Counted from the stretch's first letter, positions 1 through 9,490 are shown. The stretch: DNA of 64,000 nt from Granulicella aggregans (GCF_025685565.1 NZ_JAGSYE010000002.1:186001-250000), one strand, 5' to 3'. Translations and numbers: made by a program. Notes: generated from the sequence alone by a model not told the origin.

Positions 1-3000
1 ACCACGGGCCCGAATCACAATCTCGCCGCCCGAAAGTCCCTTGCCGACAAAGTCGTTCGCCTGCCCGGTCAGAATCAGCTTCATTCCCGGTGTGATGAAA
101 GCTCCGAAGGACTGTCCCGCAGTTCCTGTCAGGTTGAAGGTGACGTCGACCGGACCGCTCTCGCCCCGGGCATCGCGCATTGCCAGTTCGCCTGCAAGCC
201 GCGATCCCATGGAGCGGTTCGCGTTCGTGATCGGCGAATCAACCACAAAGGGCTGACCGGCATCGACCGCCTTGATCGCAGGCACAACCCACGCCTCATC
301 CAGGGGTGGCTGAGGATCGGGCCGGTCATTACGAACTCCCATCCAGCGCGCGGGACCATCCGTTACCTTTGCCAGCAAGGGCTGCAGATCCAGATTCCCG
401 TCGAACCGTACCTGCTCCAACAGATCCGTCCGTCCTACCGCGTCTTCAATCGATGCCAGCCCATAGCGTGCCAGCAGATGCTGAAGGTCTCCCGCCAACT
501 GCTCGAAAAACTTCACCACATGCTCCGGCTTGCCACGGAACTTCGCCCGCAACTCCGGCTTCTGGGTTGCTATGCCCGTCGGACAGGTGTTCAGGTGGCA
601 TTGGCGCGCCATGTCGCAACCCAGAACCACCAGAACAGCCGTACCGAAGGCGTACTCATCCGCTCCCAGCATGGCCGCGATCAGGACATCTCGTGCCGTC
701 GCCAATCCACCATCCGTGCGCAGCCGCACGCGATCGCGCATCCCGTTGGCCATCAGCACCTGCTGCGCCTCAGCCAACCCAAGCTCCCATGGGTTGCCCG
801 CGTACTTGATGCTTGAAAGCGCCGCGGCACCCGTGCCGCCGGTGTTCCCTGCGATCACGATGAAGTCCGCATACGCCTTGGCAACACCCGCAGCGACTGT
901 TCCCACACCGCAGCTTGAGACCAGCTTCACTCCGACCGCCGCGCGAGGATTCACGCGCTTTAAGTCGTAGATCAGTTGCGCAAGGTCCTCGATCGAATAG
1001 ATATCGTGGTGTGGTGGAGGCGAGATCAGCGAGACTCCCGGCTGAGCATGGCGAAGGCGAGCGATCAGACCGCTTACTTTGAACCCAGGAAGCTGTCCAC
1101 CCTCACCGGGTTTCGCGCCCTGGGCCACCTTGATCTCAATCTCTTCGGCGTGCGCCAGATACTCGGCAGTCACGCCGAAGCGTCCAGAAGCCACCTGCTT
1201 AATCTTGTTGTTCAGAAGATGCTGGACCGAAGGAGCTTCCACCACAGGCTCCGCGACGGCAACCGAACCCTCCGCCTGCATCTGCATGCGGGAAGACCCC
1301 GCTGGCGCGCTTGCGATCACCGGCTCCGAACGATAGACGTCCCTATCTTCGCCACCCTCGCCCGTATTCGACCGCCCGCCGAGTGTATTCATGGCAATCG
1401 TGATCGTCGAATGCGCCTCCGGACTCAGCGAACCCAGCGACATCGCGCTCGCAATAAACTTCTTGCAGAGCTCCGCCGGTGTCTGCACATCCTCAAGCCG
1501 CAGCTCCGCGCCAGCCGGACGGATCTCCAGCAGGTCGCGCAGCACAGAGGGATCGCGGGCGATCACGTCGCGCGAGTAGATGGCGAACGCCGCTGCCGGA
1601 TCCGTCGACAATGCCACTCCACGCGCGCTGCCTACAACCGATTGCAGTGCTTTCACCGTAGCCGGTTGCCATGCGTGGGGCTCTGCCCGCTCCGTCTTGC
1701 GGAAGCGCACCCAGCCATAATCGGGAAGGTCTGCGCTGGGCGCTGGCACTGCCGACGCAGCTTCGCCAATCCACGTCTCACGAAGGTGCTTGTCCAACTC
1801 CGCGAATCCAATTCCTGAGAGCGGTGCAGGCGTATTCGGGAAGCACCGGTCTACGACGCTCGAATGCAGGCCCAGGATGTCGAACAGGTGTGCGCCGCGG
1901 TAGCTGTCCACCACGGAGATACCCATCTTCGACATCACCTTCGCCAGTCCTGCGTCCAGCGACTTTAGCATCTTCGCTTCCGCTGCCGTCGCATCGCTGC
2001 CTGCAGGGGCAAGACTCAACGCCGTCTCCAAAGCCAGCCACGGACACACCGCGCCCGCGCCATAACCGATAAGGACTGCGGCATGATGAATGTCGCGGCA
2101 GTCTCCTGCCTCCACCGCGAGGCCGGCCAGCGTCCGTAGTCCAGCCGCAACCAGCGCCTGGTGGACTGCTCCCGTCGCCATCGCCATTGGAACCGGCAGA
2201 GCTTCGGCGGTCGCGCCACGGTCCGTCAGCAGCAGGATGCGAGTTCCGCCACGAACCAGTTCAATCGCTCTCATGCAGACGGCGTCCAGCCCTTGGAGCA
2301 AGCTCGAAGACGGCGCAAACAGGCAGGGTAACTCCGCGAAGCGAAGATCGGAGAGATGCGGGTACTTGCCTCGACGGAGCGACTCCACCTGTCCCAGCGA
2401 AAGGAACGGCGACTTCAGGCTGAGTCCAGGCAGGGGTGCATTTTTATCCAGCAGATGAGGCCAAGGTCCCAGCCGCGTATCCAGCGATACCACGCACGCC
2501 TCGCGAAGCGGATCGATCGCTGGATTCGTTACCTGGGCGAACCGCTGCCGAAAGAACGCGTACACCGGACGCGGAGAGCGCGCCAGGAACGCCAACGGCG
2601 TATCGTCCCCCATTGACCAGACTGCATCCTTGCCCTCCACAGCCATCGGCTGCAGGATCATCTTCACGTCTTCGCGCGTATAGCCAAATCCACGCTGCAT
2701 TGCGAGCAACTTCGAGCTCTCGGGCAGTTCATGCAACGGAAGAGCTGCAAGGGGCGAGATCTCCGCAAGCTGGGCGTATGTAGCGCCGCGATCAAACAGG
2801 TCGAGCAGGGCCTCGTCGTCATAGACCTTCCCAGCCACCAGATCGACAACCAGCATCTGCCCCGGCCCGAGGCGACCGCTTTCGATCACCTTCTCCGGAT
2901 CGAGATCGACAAGTCCAGCCTCCGAACCCGCAACCACCAGGCCATCACTGGTGATCGCAAACCGGCACGGACGAAGACCGTTTCGGTCCAGCGCCGCGCC

Positions 3001-4176
3001 GACAACCTGGCCATCCGTAAAGGCAATCGCGGCCGGACCGTCCCACGGCTCGGCACATGCGCTGTGATAGCGCAGAAACATCGACCGCTGGTGTCCCTCG
3101 GCTGCCGGAGGCATCAGCATTCGGACTGCTTCAGAAAGCGTGCGACCATTCATCGAGATCAACTCTATAGCTTCGTCCAGGCTGGTCGAGTCCGTTCCGC
3201 CCTTTGTCAGCACCGGCTTGCACTCGACCGGGAGCGTAGAATCCCGCGCGGCCATTCGGACCCGATTGCCCCAGACGGTGTTGATCTCGCCGTTATGCGC
3301 CAGCGTCCGCCCCGGCTGCGCTCTGTGCCACGTCGGGAGCGTGTTCGTCGCATATCGCTGGTGGAACAGGGCAAACGGCGTCACAAAATCAGGCGACGCC
3401 AGGTCGGGAAAGTAGTCCGCCAGATGGTTCCCCGTACACATTGCCTTGTAGACGACCGTCCGCGAAGACAATGAGCAGATGTATCCTGTGATCTCATCCT
3501 GCTCGTGGATCTTTTCGAACTGCTTCCGCGCCAGGTAAAGCCGGCGTTCGATGTTCTCGTCGCTCACGCCCTCCGCGCTCGCCACCAGTACCTGGCGGAT
3601 CTTCGGCATGGTGCTGAGGGCAATCTCACCCAGGCAGTCCGTACAAGTTGGAACATCGCGCCAACAAAGCACCTGCAGGTCGTTGGACTCCAAACAACGC
3701 GTCAGCACCTCTTCGGCACGCGTCTCCTCAACGGGCAGAAACAGCATGCCCAGGCCCAGTGTTGCATCATCGGGTAGCGTCACATCCGTCGCGCGCAGCA
3801 GCAACTCCCGCGGCACTGCCGCAGTCACGCCAACCCCGTCGCTGCTCTTGCCATCGGATGCCACCGCGCCACGATGCGCAAGCCGTCCCAGAGCCGTCAA
3901 AGCCTGCTGCAGAATCTCGTGCGTCGGCACCGCGTCCACGCTGGCAACAAATCCCACGCCGCAGGAGTCATGATCGAACATGGGATCAATCAGCGACTTG
4001 CCCGTATACACTCCATGAATCAGAGACCCGCTGGACTTCGTCGTTGGCCGTTTCGGGCTCAGCAACGGATCGACAGCGAGGTTCGATGCGACACTCCCGG
4101 AAGAGCGCCTGCAGCCCATGCTTTGAGTGTTTTGCGTAGAGATGGCCATGATGTCAATATACTTCGGAATCGACAA
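1..4176 (-). CDS. gltB: Glutamate synthase (GOGAT) large subunit, 3' end outside window
   Basis: Makes glutamate from 2-oxoglutarate and glutamine; cytoplasmic ammonia assimilation. The reading frame stays open from the start to base 1, so about 1,390 residues are present and the C-terminus is cut off. Seen: an N-terminal Ntn-amidotransferase Cys in HDSCGVGF (about residue 72), and the [3Fe-4S] motif LGCDMARQCHLNTCPTG (C-x5-C-x4-C, about residues 1187-1198). The last residues in the window, ANDFVGKGLSGG, belong to the C-terminal beta-helix. Start: ATG at 4149 has no Shine-Dalgarno, while an in-frame TTG at 4176 follows GGAGGAGGG at 4181-4189, so TTG is preferred; family precursors carry a propeptide before the Cys. 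It is divergent from argR and shares the ARG-box region, so ArgR could influence it. Identity is near certain; the start is less sure. Confidence 0.95.
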   Translation of the reverse strand, partial: MSIPKYIDIMAISTQNTQSMGCRRSSGSVASNLAVDPLLSPKRPTTKSSGSLIHGVYTGKSLIDPMFDHDSCGVGFVASVDAVPTHEILQQALTALGRLAHRGAVASDGKSSDGVGVTAAVPRELLLRATDVTLPDDATLGLGMLFLPVEETRAEEVLTRCLESNDLQVLCWRDVPTCTDCLGEIALSTMPKIRQVLVASAEGVSDENIERRLYLARKQFEKIHEQDEITGYICSLSSRTVVYKAMCTGNHLADYFPDLASPDFVTPFALFHQRYATNTLPTWHRAQPGRTLAHNGEINTVWGNRVRMAARDSTLPVECKPVLTKGGTDSTSLDEAIELISMNGRTLSEAVRMLMPPAAEGHQRSMFLRYHSACAEPWDGPAAIAFTDGQVVGAALDRNGLRPCRFAITSDGLVVAGSEAGLVDLDPEKVIESGRLGPGQMLVVDLVAGKVYDDEALLDLFDRGATYAQLAEISPLAALPLHELPESSKLLAMQRGFGYTREDVKMILQPMAVEGKDAVWSMGDDTPLAFLARSPRPVYAFFRQRFAQVTNPAIDPLREACVVSLDTRLGPWPHLLDKNAPLPGLSLKSPFLSLGQVESLRRGKYPHLSDLRFAELPCLFAPSSSLLQGLDAVCMRAIELVRGGTRILLLTDRGATAEALPVPMAMATGAVHQALVAAGLRTLAGLAVEAGDCRDIHHAAVLIGYGAGAVCPWLALETALSLAPAGSDATAAEAKMLKSLDAGLAKVMSKMGISVVDSYRGAHLFDILGLHSSVVDRCFPNTPAPLSGIGFAELDKHLRETWIGEAASAVPAPSADLPDYGWVRFRKTERAEPHAWQPATVKALQSVVGSARGVALSTDPAAAFAIYSRDVIARDPSVLRDLLEIRPAGAELRLEDVQTPAELCKKFIASAMSLGSLSPEAHSTITIAMNTLGGRSNTGEGGEDRDVYRSEPVIASAPAGSSRMQMQAEGSVAVAEPVVEAPSVQHLLNNKIKQVASGRFGVTAEYLAHAEEIEIKVAQGAKPGEGGQLPGFKVSGLIARLRHAQPGVSLISPPPHHDIYSIEDLAQLIYDLKRVNPRAAVGVKLVSSCGVGTVAAGVAKAYADFIVIAGNTGGTGAAALSSIKYAGNPWELGLAEAQQVLMANGMRDRVRLRTDGGLATARDVLIAAMLGADEYAFGTAVLVVLGCDMARQCHLNTCPTGIATQKPELRAKFRGKPEHVVKFFEQLAGDLQHLLARYGLASIEDAVGRTDLLEQVRFDGNLDLQPLLAKVTDGPARWMGVRNDRPDPQPPLDEAWVVPAIKAVDAGQPFVVDSPITNANRSMGSRLAGELAMRDARGESGPVDVTFNLTGTAGQSFGAFITPGMKLILTGQANDFVGKGLSGGEIVIRARG

Positions 4177-4239
4177 CGATCCCTCCTCCGAAGCCCTCTT
4201 CTAAATTTTGAAATTCGTCGTCGCTCACCGCTCAGTATG

Positions 4240-4274
4240 TGTATATTTATACATGAGAAATGTATTTTTATACA
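4240..4274. promoter_or_regulatory. Tandem ARG-box-like operator (ArgR site)
   Basis: Two palindromes are seen: TGTATATTTATACA at 4240-4253 and TGTATTTTTATACA at 4261-4274. Both fit TGTATWWWWATACA and differ from the classical ARG-box core TGAATWWWWATTCA only by T/A changes at one symmetric position. Their centres are 21 bp apart, the spacing of paired ARG boxes bound by hexameric ArgR. They lie about 100 bp upstream of argR and 65-100 bp upstream of gltB. Autoregulation of the arg operon is inferred; control of gltB is possible. Confidence 0.8.
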
Positions 4275-4375
4275 TTCTCCCGGGAGTTCATTCACCATTC
4301 ATCGCCGGACGTTCCACTGAGAACTCAGAGGAAACAGATAGAAGGCCCAGAATCCGAAGCAGGATCAACCCGATC

Positions 4376-4813
4376 ATGAAACAGCAGCGCCACAACGCGA
4401 TCCGAGAACTCCTGGTCAACACCCCGGTGACCAATCAGGATGACCTGCGCATCAAGCTGGCGGGGCTCGGATTCCATGTCACGCAGGCGACCCTGTCTCG
4501 AGATATACACGAACTTCGGCTCTTAAAGGGGCCTTCCGGCTACGCCCTGCCAAATAATTCAACCGAGGAAGATGAAGGCCCCGGTATTCGTGAAGTCCTG
4601 CGAAGTTTCGGCCTCGAAGTCCGTCTCGCCTCCAACCTCCTCGTCCTGATCACCACCACCGGCAGCGCCCAGCCTGTCGCCGCTGGCGTCGACTACGAAG
4701 ACTGGTCCGAGGTCGTCGGCACCATCGCTGGAGACGACACCGTACTCATTATCTGTCCCGACGAAAAGCAGGCCCGCACGTTGAAGGCCAGAATCGAGGT
4801 CCTCATTGGCTGA
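4376..4813 (+). CDS. argR: Arginine repressor
   Basis: Arginine-responsive DNA-binding protein of 145 residues, near the usual 150. The N-terminal winged helix shows the recognition region HVTQATLSRDIHELRL. The C-terminal part carries the oligomerisation and arginine-binding domain, with a GTIAGDDTVLIICPD stretch typical of the family. The frame stays open further upstream, but that extension crosses the ARG boxes, so ATG 4376 (MKQQRHNAIREL) is chosen. It is first gene of the arg operon, and its 3' end overlaps argC by 8 nt. It probably binds the paired boxes at 4240-4274 and represses its own operon. Confidence 0.95.
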   Translation: MKQQRHNAIRELLVNTPVTNQDDLRIKLAGLGFHVTQATLSRDIHELRLLKGPSGYALPNNSTEEDEGPGIREVLRSFGLEVRLASNLLVLITTTGSAQPVAAGVDYEDWSEVVGTIAGDDTVLIICPDEKQARTLKARIEVLIG

Positions 4814-5921
4814 AATCTCTGTACTCACTCCCCAGGAATCCGGCCTCCACGCGAAGTACGTTCCCGTGCCCAGCACTGTTCGCACCGCCGTCGCTGGCGT
4901 CAGCGGCTACGCCGGCGGCGAACTCGCGCGGCTACTCCTGCATCATCCTCGTCTCGCCGATACCGCCCCAACTTTCCTGGGCCGCCCCGGAGAAGAGGCT
5001 GCGAAGCTCTACCTCACTGACCTTCAGCCCCAACTCGCGACCAGCGGCCCGTCGCCCGAAGTTGTTCCCTTCTCCTGGGACCGCCTCGTCGACGAAGGCA
5101 TTGAGGTTCTCTTCCTCGCCACCCCGCACGAGCAATCCCGCGAGTGGGTTCCCGAGGCCATCGCCCGCAACATCCGCGTCGTCGACCTCAGCGGAGCGTG
5201 GCGTCTCAACGACGATGCCAACCGCGCCGTCTACAAGCTCACCGACGCCAACCCCAGCCTCGCTCGCAACCTGCAGGCCGAGGCCGTCTACGGCTGCCCT
5301 GAGCTCCATCGCAAAGACCTTCGCGACGCCCGCATCGTCGCCAACCCCGGCTGTTACGCGACCTCGATCATCCTCGCCCTCGCTCCCCTGCTTGATGCCG
5401 GGATCATCGATCTTGCCCCGGGAATCATCTGCGACGCCAAGTCCGGTGTCAGCGGAGCGGGCAAGGCCGCAACCGCGAAGACCCACTTCATGTACGCGGC
5501 GGATAATCTCTCCGCTTACGCCGTGTTCGGCCATCGCCATACCGGCGAGTTGCTTGAACAACTCAACCTCGACGCCGCCGACATCCAATTCACGCCGCAC
5601 CTGCTGCCGATCCCGCGCGGCATTCTGTCTACCATCTACGTCCGCCTGCTCGAGAACACACACCCCGAGAAGATCGAATCGATCTTCCGCGCTTTCTACG
5701 CCACCAGCCCGCTCGTCCGCGTGCGCGGCAACGGCAATCTTCCCCAGATCCAGTACATCGTTCGCACGAACTTCTGCGACATCGGCTTCGAGCTTGAACC
5801 CGGCGGCAAACGCCTCGTCATCGTCTCCTGCCTCGATAATCTACTCAAGGGCGCTGCCGGTCAGGCCGTCCAGAACCTCAACCTCATGTGCGGTTGGAAT
5901 GAAGCGGAGGGTCTCCTTTGA
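4806..5921 (+). CDS. argC: N-acetyl-gamma-glutamyl-phosphate reductase
   Basis: Reduces N-acetylglutamyl phosphate to the semialdehyde with NADPH, the third step of arginine synthesis; 371 residues from TTG. Seen: the nucleotide-binding start GVSGYAGGE (residues 31-39), the catalytic Cys183 in VANPGCYATS, and a GHRHTGE histidine motif (243-249). TTG 4806 overlaps the argR stop and is preceded by GAGG at 4796-4799 with good spacing, so translational coupling is likely. GTG 4866 is an alternative start but has no ribosome site. The 3' end overlaps argB. Confidence 0.95.
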   Translation: MAEISVLTPQESGLHAKYVPVPSTVRTAVAGVSGYAGGELARLLLHHPRLADTAPTFLGRPGEEAAKLYLTDLQPQLATSGPSPEVVPFSWDRLVDEGIEVLFLATPHEQSREWVPEAIARNIRVVDLSGAWRLNDDANRAVYKLTDANPSLARNLQAEAVYGCPELHRKDLRDARIVANPGCYATSIILALAPLLDAGIIDLAPGIICDAKSGVSGAGKAATAKTHFMYAADNLSAYAVFGHRHTGELLEQLNLDAADIQFTPHLLPIPRGILSTIYVRLLENTHPEKIESIFRAFYATSPLVRVRGNGNLPQIQYIVRTNFCDIGFELEPGGKRLVIVSCLDNLLKGAAGQAVQNLNLMCGWNEAEGLL

Positions 5922-6700
5922 AATACGTCGTCAAGCTCGGTGGAGCATCGCTCGAAAATAAAGAGCTACTCCACTCCTGCGGAAAGGCCATCGCCGAACT
6001 CGTCGGCGACGGCAACCAGGTCGCCGTCGTCCACGGCGGCGGTGTCCAACTCACCAAAACCCTCGCCCAGATGGGCAAGGTCAGCCAGTTCATCTCCGGT
6101 CTCCGCGTCACCGACGCCGAGACCCGCGACGCTGCACTGATGGTCCTCGCCGGCCGCGTAAACAAGTCGCTCGTCGCTGCGCTCGGCCAGCACGGCTGCG
6201 CTGCCGTCGGTCTCTCGGGCGGTGACGGCCACGTATTCCGCGCGCGCAAGAAGATCACCCAACCCGATCTCGGCTTCGTCGGCGAGATCGCCGCCACCGA
6301 CTCGCGCTGGCTCGACGCTATCTGGACCATGGGCGCTGTCCCCGTCATCTCGTCCATCGCCCTCGGCTTCGACGGCGAGTACTACAACATCAACGCCGAC
6401 GAGATGGCCTCCGCCTGCGCCGTCGCCACCAAGGCCGACGCCCTTGTCTTCCTTACCGACGTCCCCGGCGTCAAAGGAGCAGACGGCGAGGTGATGCGCT
6501 GGCTTACGCTGCCGCAGATCGTCGAGCTCGAAGCCGCCTCCGTCATTACCGGCGGCATGTTGCCCAAGCTCCACGCCTGCCGCGACGCCCTCACCCACGG
6601 CGTCAAGCGCGTTCGCATCCTTCCTGCAGAGTCCGCCCAACTCCTGCCCGATCTCATTTCAACCCGCGTCAATGAAGGTACGGAGGTGATGGTCGCATGA
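5918..6700 (+). CDS. argB: Acetylglutamate kinase
   Basis: Phosphorylates N-acetylglutamate, the second step of arginine synthesis; 260 residues, the short E. coli-like size. Amino-acid-kinase features are seen: KLGGASL at the N-terminus, VVHGGGVQL, and FLTDVPGVKGADGEV near the C-terminal third, followed by the GGMLPKL substrate motif. The TTG start overlaps the argC stop as TTGA and is preceded by GGAGG at 5907-5911. The stop overlaps argD as ATGA. The tight overlaps on both sides point to coupled translation. The long arginine-inhibited type has an N-terminal helix; it is absent here, which suggests feedback control is at another step (inference). Confidence 0.95.
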   Translation: MKYVVKLGGASLENKELLHSCGKAIAELVGDGNQVAVVHGGGVQLTKTLAQMGKVSQFISGLRVTDAETRDAALMVLAGRVNKSLVAALGQHGCAAVGLSGGDGHVFRARKKITQPDLGFVGEIAATDSRWLDAIWTMGAVPVISSIALGFDGEYYNINADEMASACAVATKADALVFLTDVPGVKGADGEVMRWLTLPQIVELEAASVITGGMLPKLHACRDALTHGVKRVRILPAESAQLLPDLISTRVNEGTEVMVA

Positions 6701-7947
6701 ACTTAGAATCCCTACAGGCCGCTGAAAAGAAGCTGCTGCTGAACACCTACGAACGCAACCCTTACCTCTTCACCAGCGGCAAGGGCGTCTATCTGCACGA
6801 CGAGAACGGCGTCGAGTATCTCGACCTGCTCAGCGGCATCGGCTGCTCCGCGCTCGGCTACGGCCATCCAGTGCTGGAAGAAGCCATCATCGCTCAGACG
6901 AAGAAGATCCTTCACACTTCGAACCTGTTCTTCCACGAGCACACTGCTCCGCTCGCCCTTCGCCTGACAGAGATCAGCGGCCTCGACCGCGTCTTCTTCA
7001 CCAACTCCGGCACCGAAGCCTGGGAGGCAGCGATGAAGCTGGCCCGCGCCCACTCCGTACGTCTCCGCGAAGAGGATAAGCACCTCGGCAAGAAGTTCCT
7101 TGCGCTCGAACACAGCTTCCACGGCCGCACCATGGGCTCAGTCTCGACGACACACAAAGCCAAGTACCGCGAGCCGTTTTCGCCCTTGATCCCGACCGTC
7201 GACTTCGTGCCATTTAACGATGTCGCCGCTCTCCGCGCCGCGTTCTCGTCTGACTACTGCGCCATCCTTCTCGAGACCGTTCAAGGCGAAGGCGGCATTC
7301 ACCCCGTCTCGCAAGAGTTCTTCACTGCGGCTCGCGAACTTTGCGACTCCACCGGCGCTCTGCTCATCGCCGACGAGATCCAATGCGGCATCGGACGTAC
7401 CGGCAAGTGGTTTGCCTACCAGCACTACAATGTGCTGCCCGACGTCACCACCCTCGCCAAGCCCATCGCTGGCGGCGTGCCCATGGGGGCGATGCTCTGC
7501 ACCGAAGAAGCTGCCAAGGCCTTCCACCCAGGTATGCACGGAACGACATTCGGCGGCAATCCTCTGGCTCTTTCGGCCGCGATCGCCGTGCTCGACACGA
7601 TCAAGCGCGATGGCATTCTCGAACATGTAACCAAAGTAGGCACATACTTCATCGACCGCCTGAACGACCTCGCAAAGTCGCACGAAGCGATCACGGAAGT
7701 CCGCGGCCTCGGCCTGATGATCGGCGTCGAACTCAACAACGCCACCCTAGCAGGAGACATCGCCCGCGAACTGATGGAGCGCAAGATCATCATCAATCGC
7801 ACCAGCGAGACGGTCCTCCGCTTCCTGCCGCCCTATATCCTCGAAAAGCAACACGTCGACATCGCCATCGCCGCGCTCGACGAACTCTTCACTCTTCACG
7901 AGAACAAGGTCAGCCCGGTGCTGGCCGGAGACACCGCACATGCCTAA
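6697..7947 (+). CDS. argD: Acetylornithine aminotransferase
   Basis: PLP enzyme that converts N-acetylglutamate semialdehyde to N-acetylornithine using glutamate; 416 residues, class III aminotransferase. Seen: TNSGTEAWEAAMKLAR for cofactor phosphate binding, the DEIQCGIGRTGKWFA segment with the conserved Asp, and the PLP lysine K255 in LAKPIAGGVPMGA. Many ArgD enzymes also act on succinyl-diaminopimelate, so a second role in lysine synthesis is possible. ATG 6697 overlaps argB by 4 nt. The C-terminal tail extends slightly beyond the usual end. Confidence 0.95.
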   Translation: MNLESLQAAEKKLLLNTYERNPYLFTSGKGVYLHDENGVEYLDLLSGIGCSALGYGHPVLEEAIIAQTKKILHTSNLFFHEHTAPLALRLTEISGLDRVFFTNSGTEAWEAAMKLARAHSVRLREEDKHLGKKFLALEHSFHGRTMGSVSTTHKAKYREPFSPLIPTVDFVPFNDVAALRAAFSSDYCAILLETVQGEGGIHPVSQEFFTAARELCDSTGALLIADEIQCGIGRTGKWFAYQHYNVLPDVTTLAKPIAGGVPMGAMLCTEEAAKAFHPGMHGTTFGGNPLALSAAIAVLDTIKRDGILEHVTKVGTYFIDRLNDLAKSHEAITEVRGLGLMIGVELNNATLAGDIARELMERKIIINRTSETVLRFLPPYILEKQHVDIAIAALDELFTLHENKVSPVLAGDTAHA

Positions 7948-7996
7948 CAAGACCGCCGCCCTGAGCCAGAAGGCCATCGACAACGAGGAGGGCCTG

Positions 7997-9040
7997 ATGT
8001 CCCGCCCAGCTCCCAGCACCCTCGGCATCCAGTCAGACACGGCATTCAGCGAAGCCGCGAAGCGCCTCGCTGGTCGCGACCTGTGTTCGATCGCAGACTT
8101 AACGGTCCAGGAGATGGCCGCCATCATGGAGCTCGCCCACGCCGTCAAGAACCACCCCGAGGACTTCCGCCACGCGCTCGACGCGCGCCAGATGGTCCTC
8201 TTCTTCGAGAAGGCGTCGCTCCGCACCCGGCTGACCTTCGAGACAGCGATCAACACCCTCGGCGGCAATGCCATCTTCGTCGACCAGACGCAGTCGCCGC
8301 TCGGCGAGCGCGAGTCGCTCCCCGACATGGCCCACAACGTCGAGCGCTGGATGTCCATCATGGTCCTCCGCACCTACTCGCACGACACCATCACGGAGAT
8401 GGCCGCCTGCTCGAAGATCCCCGTCATCAACGCGCTCTCGGACCTCGAACACCCCTGCCAGGCCATCGCCGACTTCTTCACCCTCGAAGAAAAATTCGGC
8501 TCAGCCGAAGGCCTCCACTTCACCTACGTAGGCGACGGCAACAACGTCTGCCATTCGCTGATGCTCACCGCCGCGCAACTCGGCACCCACTGCACCGTCG
8601 CCACGCCCAAGGGCTTCCAACCCAAGCTCGACATCATCCACAAGGCCATCGAGATCGCCGAATCCACCGGCGGCAGCATCACACTGACGCACGACCCCGT
8701 CAAGGCCGTCACCGGCGCAGACGCCGTCTACACCGACGTCTGCACCAGCATGGGCTTCGAGCACGAAGCCACCAAGCGCGCCCCCATCTTCAAGCCCTAC
8801 CAGGTCAACGAAGCCCTGATGGCGCACGCCCAGGCAGACGCCGTCTTCATGCACTGCCTGCCCGCCCACCGCAACGCCGAGGTAACGGATGCCGTTCTCG
8901 ACGGCCCGCAATCGGTAGTCTTCGACCAGGCTGAGAATCGTATGCACGCCCAGAAGGCTCTTCTGCTCATGTTGCTTGGCGGAGCAAAAAGGATCTCAAA
9001 TAGTCGCAGCCGCGGCATACAAGCACGTAAGCGCAACTAG
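7997..9040 (+). CDS. argF: Ornithine carbamoyltransferase
   Basis: Joins carbamoyl phosphate to ornithine to give citrulline; 347 residues. Motifs seen: FEKASLRTRLTFE (carbamoyl-phosphate site, with Leu in the usual STRTR motif), HPCQAIADF, DVCTSMG (ornithine SMG loop) and HCLPAHRNAEV with the catalytic Cys. An earlier ATG at 7940 overlaps argD by 8 nt. ATG 7997 follows a strong GAGGAGGG (7985-7992), so it is preferred, but a start at 7940 cannot be excluded. The C-terminus is longer and basic (SNSRSRGIQARKRN). N-acetylornithine transcarbamylase is less likely given the SMG loop. Confidence 0.92.
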   Translation: MSRPAPSTLGIQSDTAFSEAAKRLAGRDLCSIADLTVQEMAAIMELAHAVKNHPEDFRHALDARQMVLFFEKASLRTRLTFETAINTLGGNAIFVDQTQSPLGERESLPDMAHNVERWMSIMVLRTYSHDTITEMAACSKIPVINALSDLEHPCQAIADFFTLEEKFGSAEGLHFTYVGDGNNVCHSLMLTAAQLGTHCTVATPKGFQPKLDIIHKAIEIAESTGGSITLTHDPVKAVTGADAVYTDVCTSMGFEHEATKRAPIFKPYQVNEALMAHAQADAVFMHCLPAHRNAEVTDAVLDGPQSVVFDQAENRMHAQKALLLMLLGGAKRISNSRSRGIQARKRN

Positions 9041-9058
9041 AGTGTTTCGCTGTTGTTT

Positions 9059-9131
9059 GTTTTTGCTGTCATCCTGAGCGTAGCGAAGGATCCCGAGGGT
9101 GCTGACGCCACCTCAACCGCCCGAACCTTTC
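9059..9131 (+). repeat. Dispersed repeat family A, copy 1 (left arm around GIY-YIG gene)
   Basis: Core TGTCATCCTGAGCGTAGCGA followed by AGGATCCCGAGGG, then a conserved tail CCGCCCGAACCTTTC. The inverted partner is at 9500-9572; over the first 48 bases the two match at all but six positions, by hand alignment. Further copies in direct orientation lie at 44616-44690 and 45489-45563. Confidence 0.85.
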
Positions 9132-9163
9132 AACCCAAACCGCCCGTGTAAAGGGGGCCACGA

Positions 9164-9490
9164 ATGCCAGAAGGCCACGTCTACATCCTAGGCAGCGAGA
9201 CTGGCTCCCTGTACACGGGCGTCACCAGCGACTTCGACAAGCGCCTCTGGGAACATCGCAACGGCATCAAATCCACCTTCGCGACCAAGTACGGTTGCAA
9301 AAGAGTCTTGCTCCACGAAGAGTTCACCGACATACGCTCCGCAATCGCGCGCGAGAAAGAGATCAAAGGCTGGACCCGCGCGAGGAAGCTCGCACTCATC
9401 GCAGAAACTAACCCTGAGTTCAAAGACCTTTGCGCACAGCATCACTGGCAGATGCTTCACCCGCAACAAGCTATCGCAGACCAGAAATAG
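9164..9490 (+). CDS. GIY-YIG family nuclease-like protein
   Basis: Small predicted endonuclease of 108 residues, of the short URI/YhbQ-like GIY-YIG type. Seen: a VYILGS...LYTGVT core (GIY-YIG variant), the conserved Arg in KRLWEH, and the catalytic-type Glu in AREKEIKGW. ATG 9164 follows AAGGGGG. It interrupts the arg operon between argF and argG on the same strand and is framed by a 73-bp inverted repeat pair (9059-9131, 9500-9572), which suggests it arrived as a unit. Activity is not known; members of this family are often annotated only as nuclease-like. Its effect on argG expression is unknown. Confidence 0.85.
   Translation: MPEGHVYILGSETGSLYTGVTSDFDKRLWEHRNGIKSTFATKYGCKRVLLHEEFTDIRSAIAREKEIKGWTRARKLALIAETNPEFKDLCAQHHWQMLHPQQAIADQK

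Noticed and set aside
976..1818. Several plus-strand frames within 1-4.2 kb
   Set aside because: They are shadows of gltB, whose Fe-S and amidotransferase motifs lie on the minus strand in one open frame.
4932..5663. A 243-codon minus-strand frame opposite argC
   Set aside because: It lies fully antisense to a strong argC with catalytic motifs; composition reflects the third-codon GC of argC.
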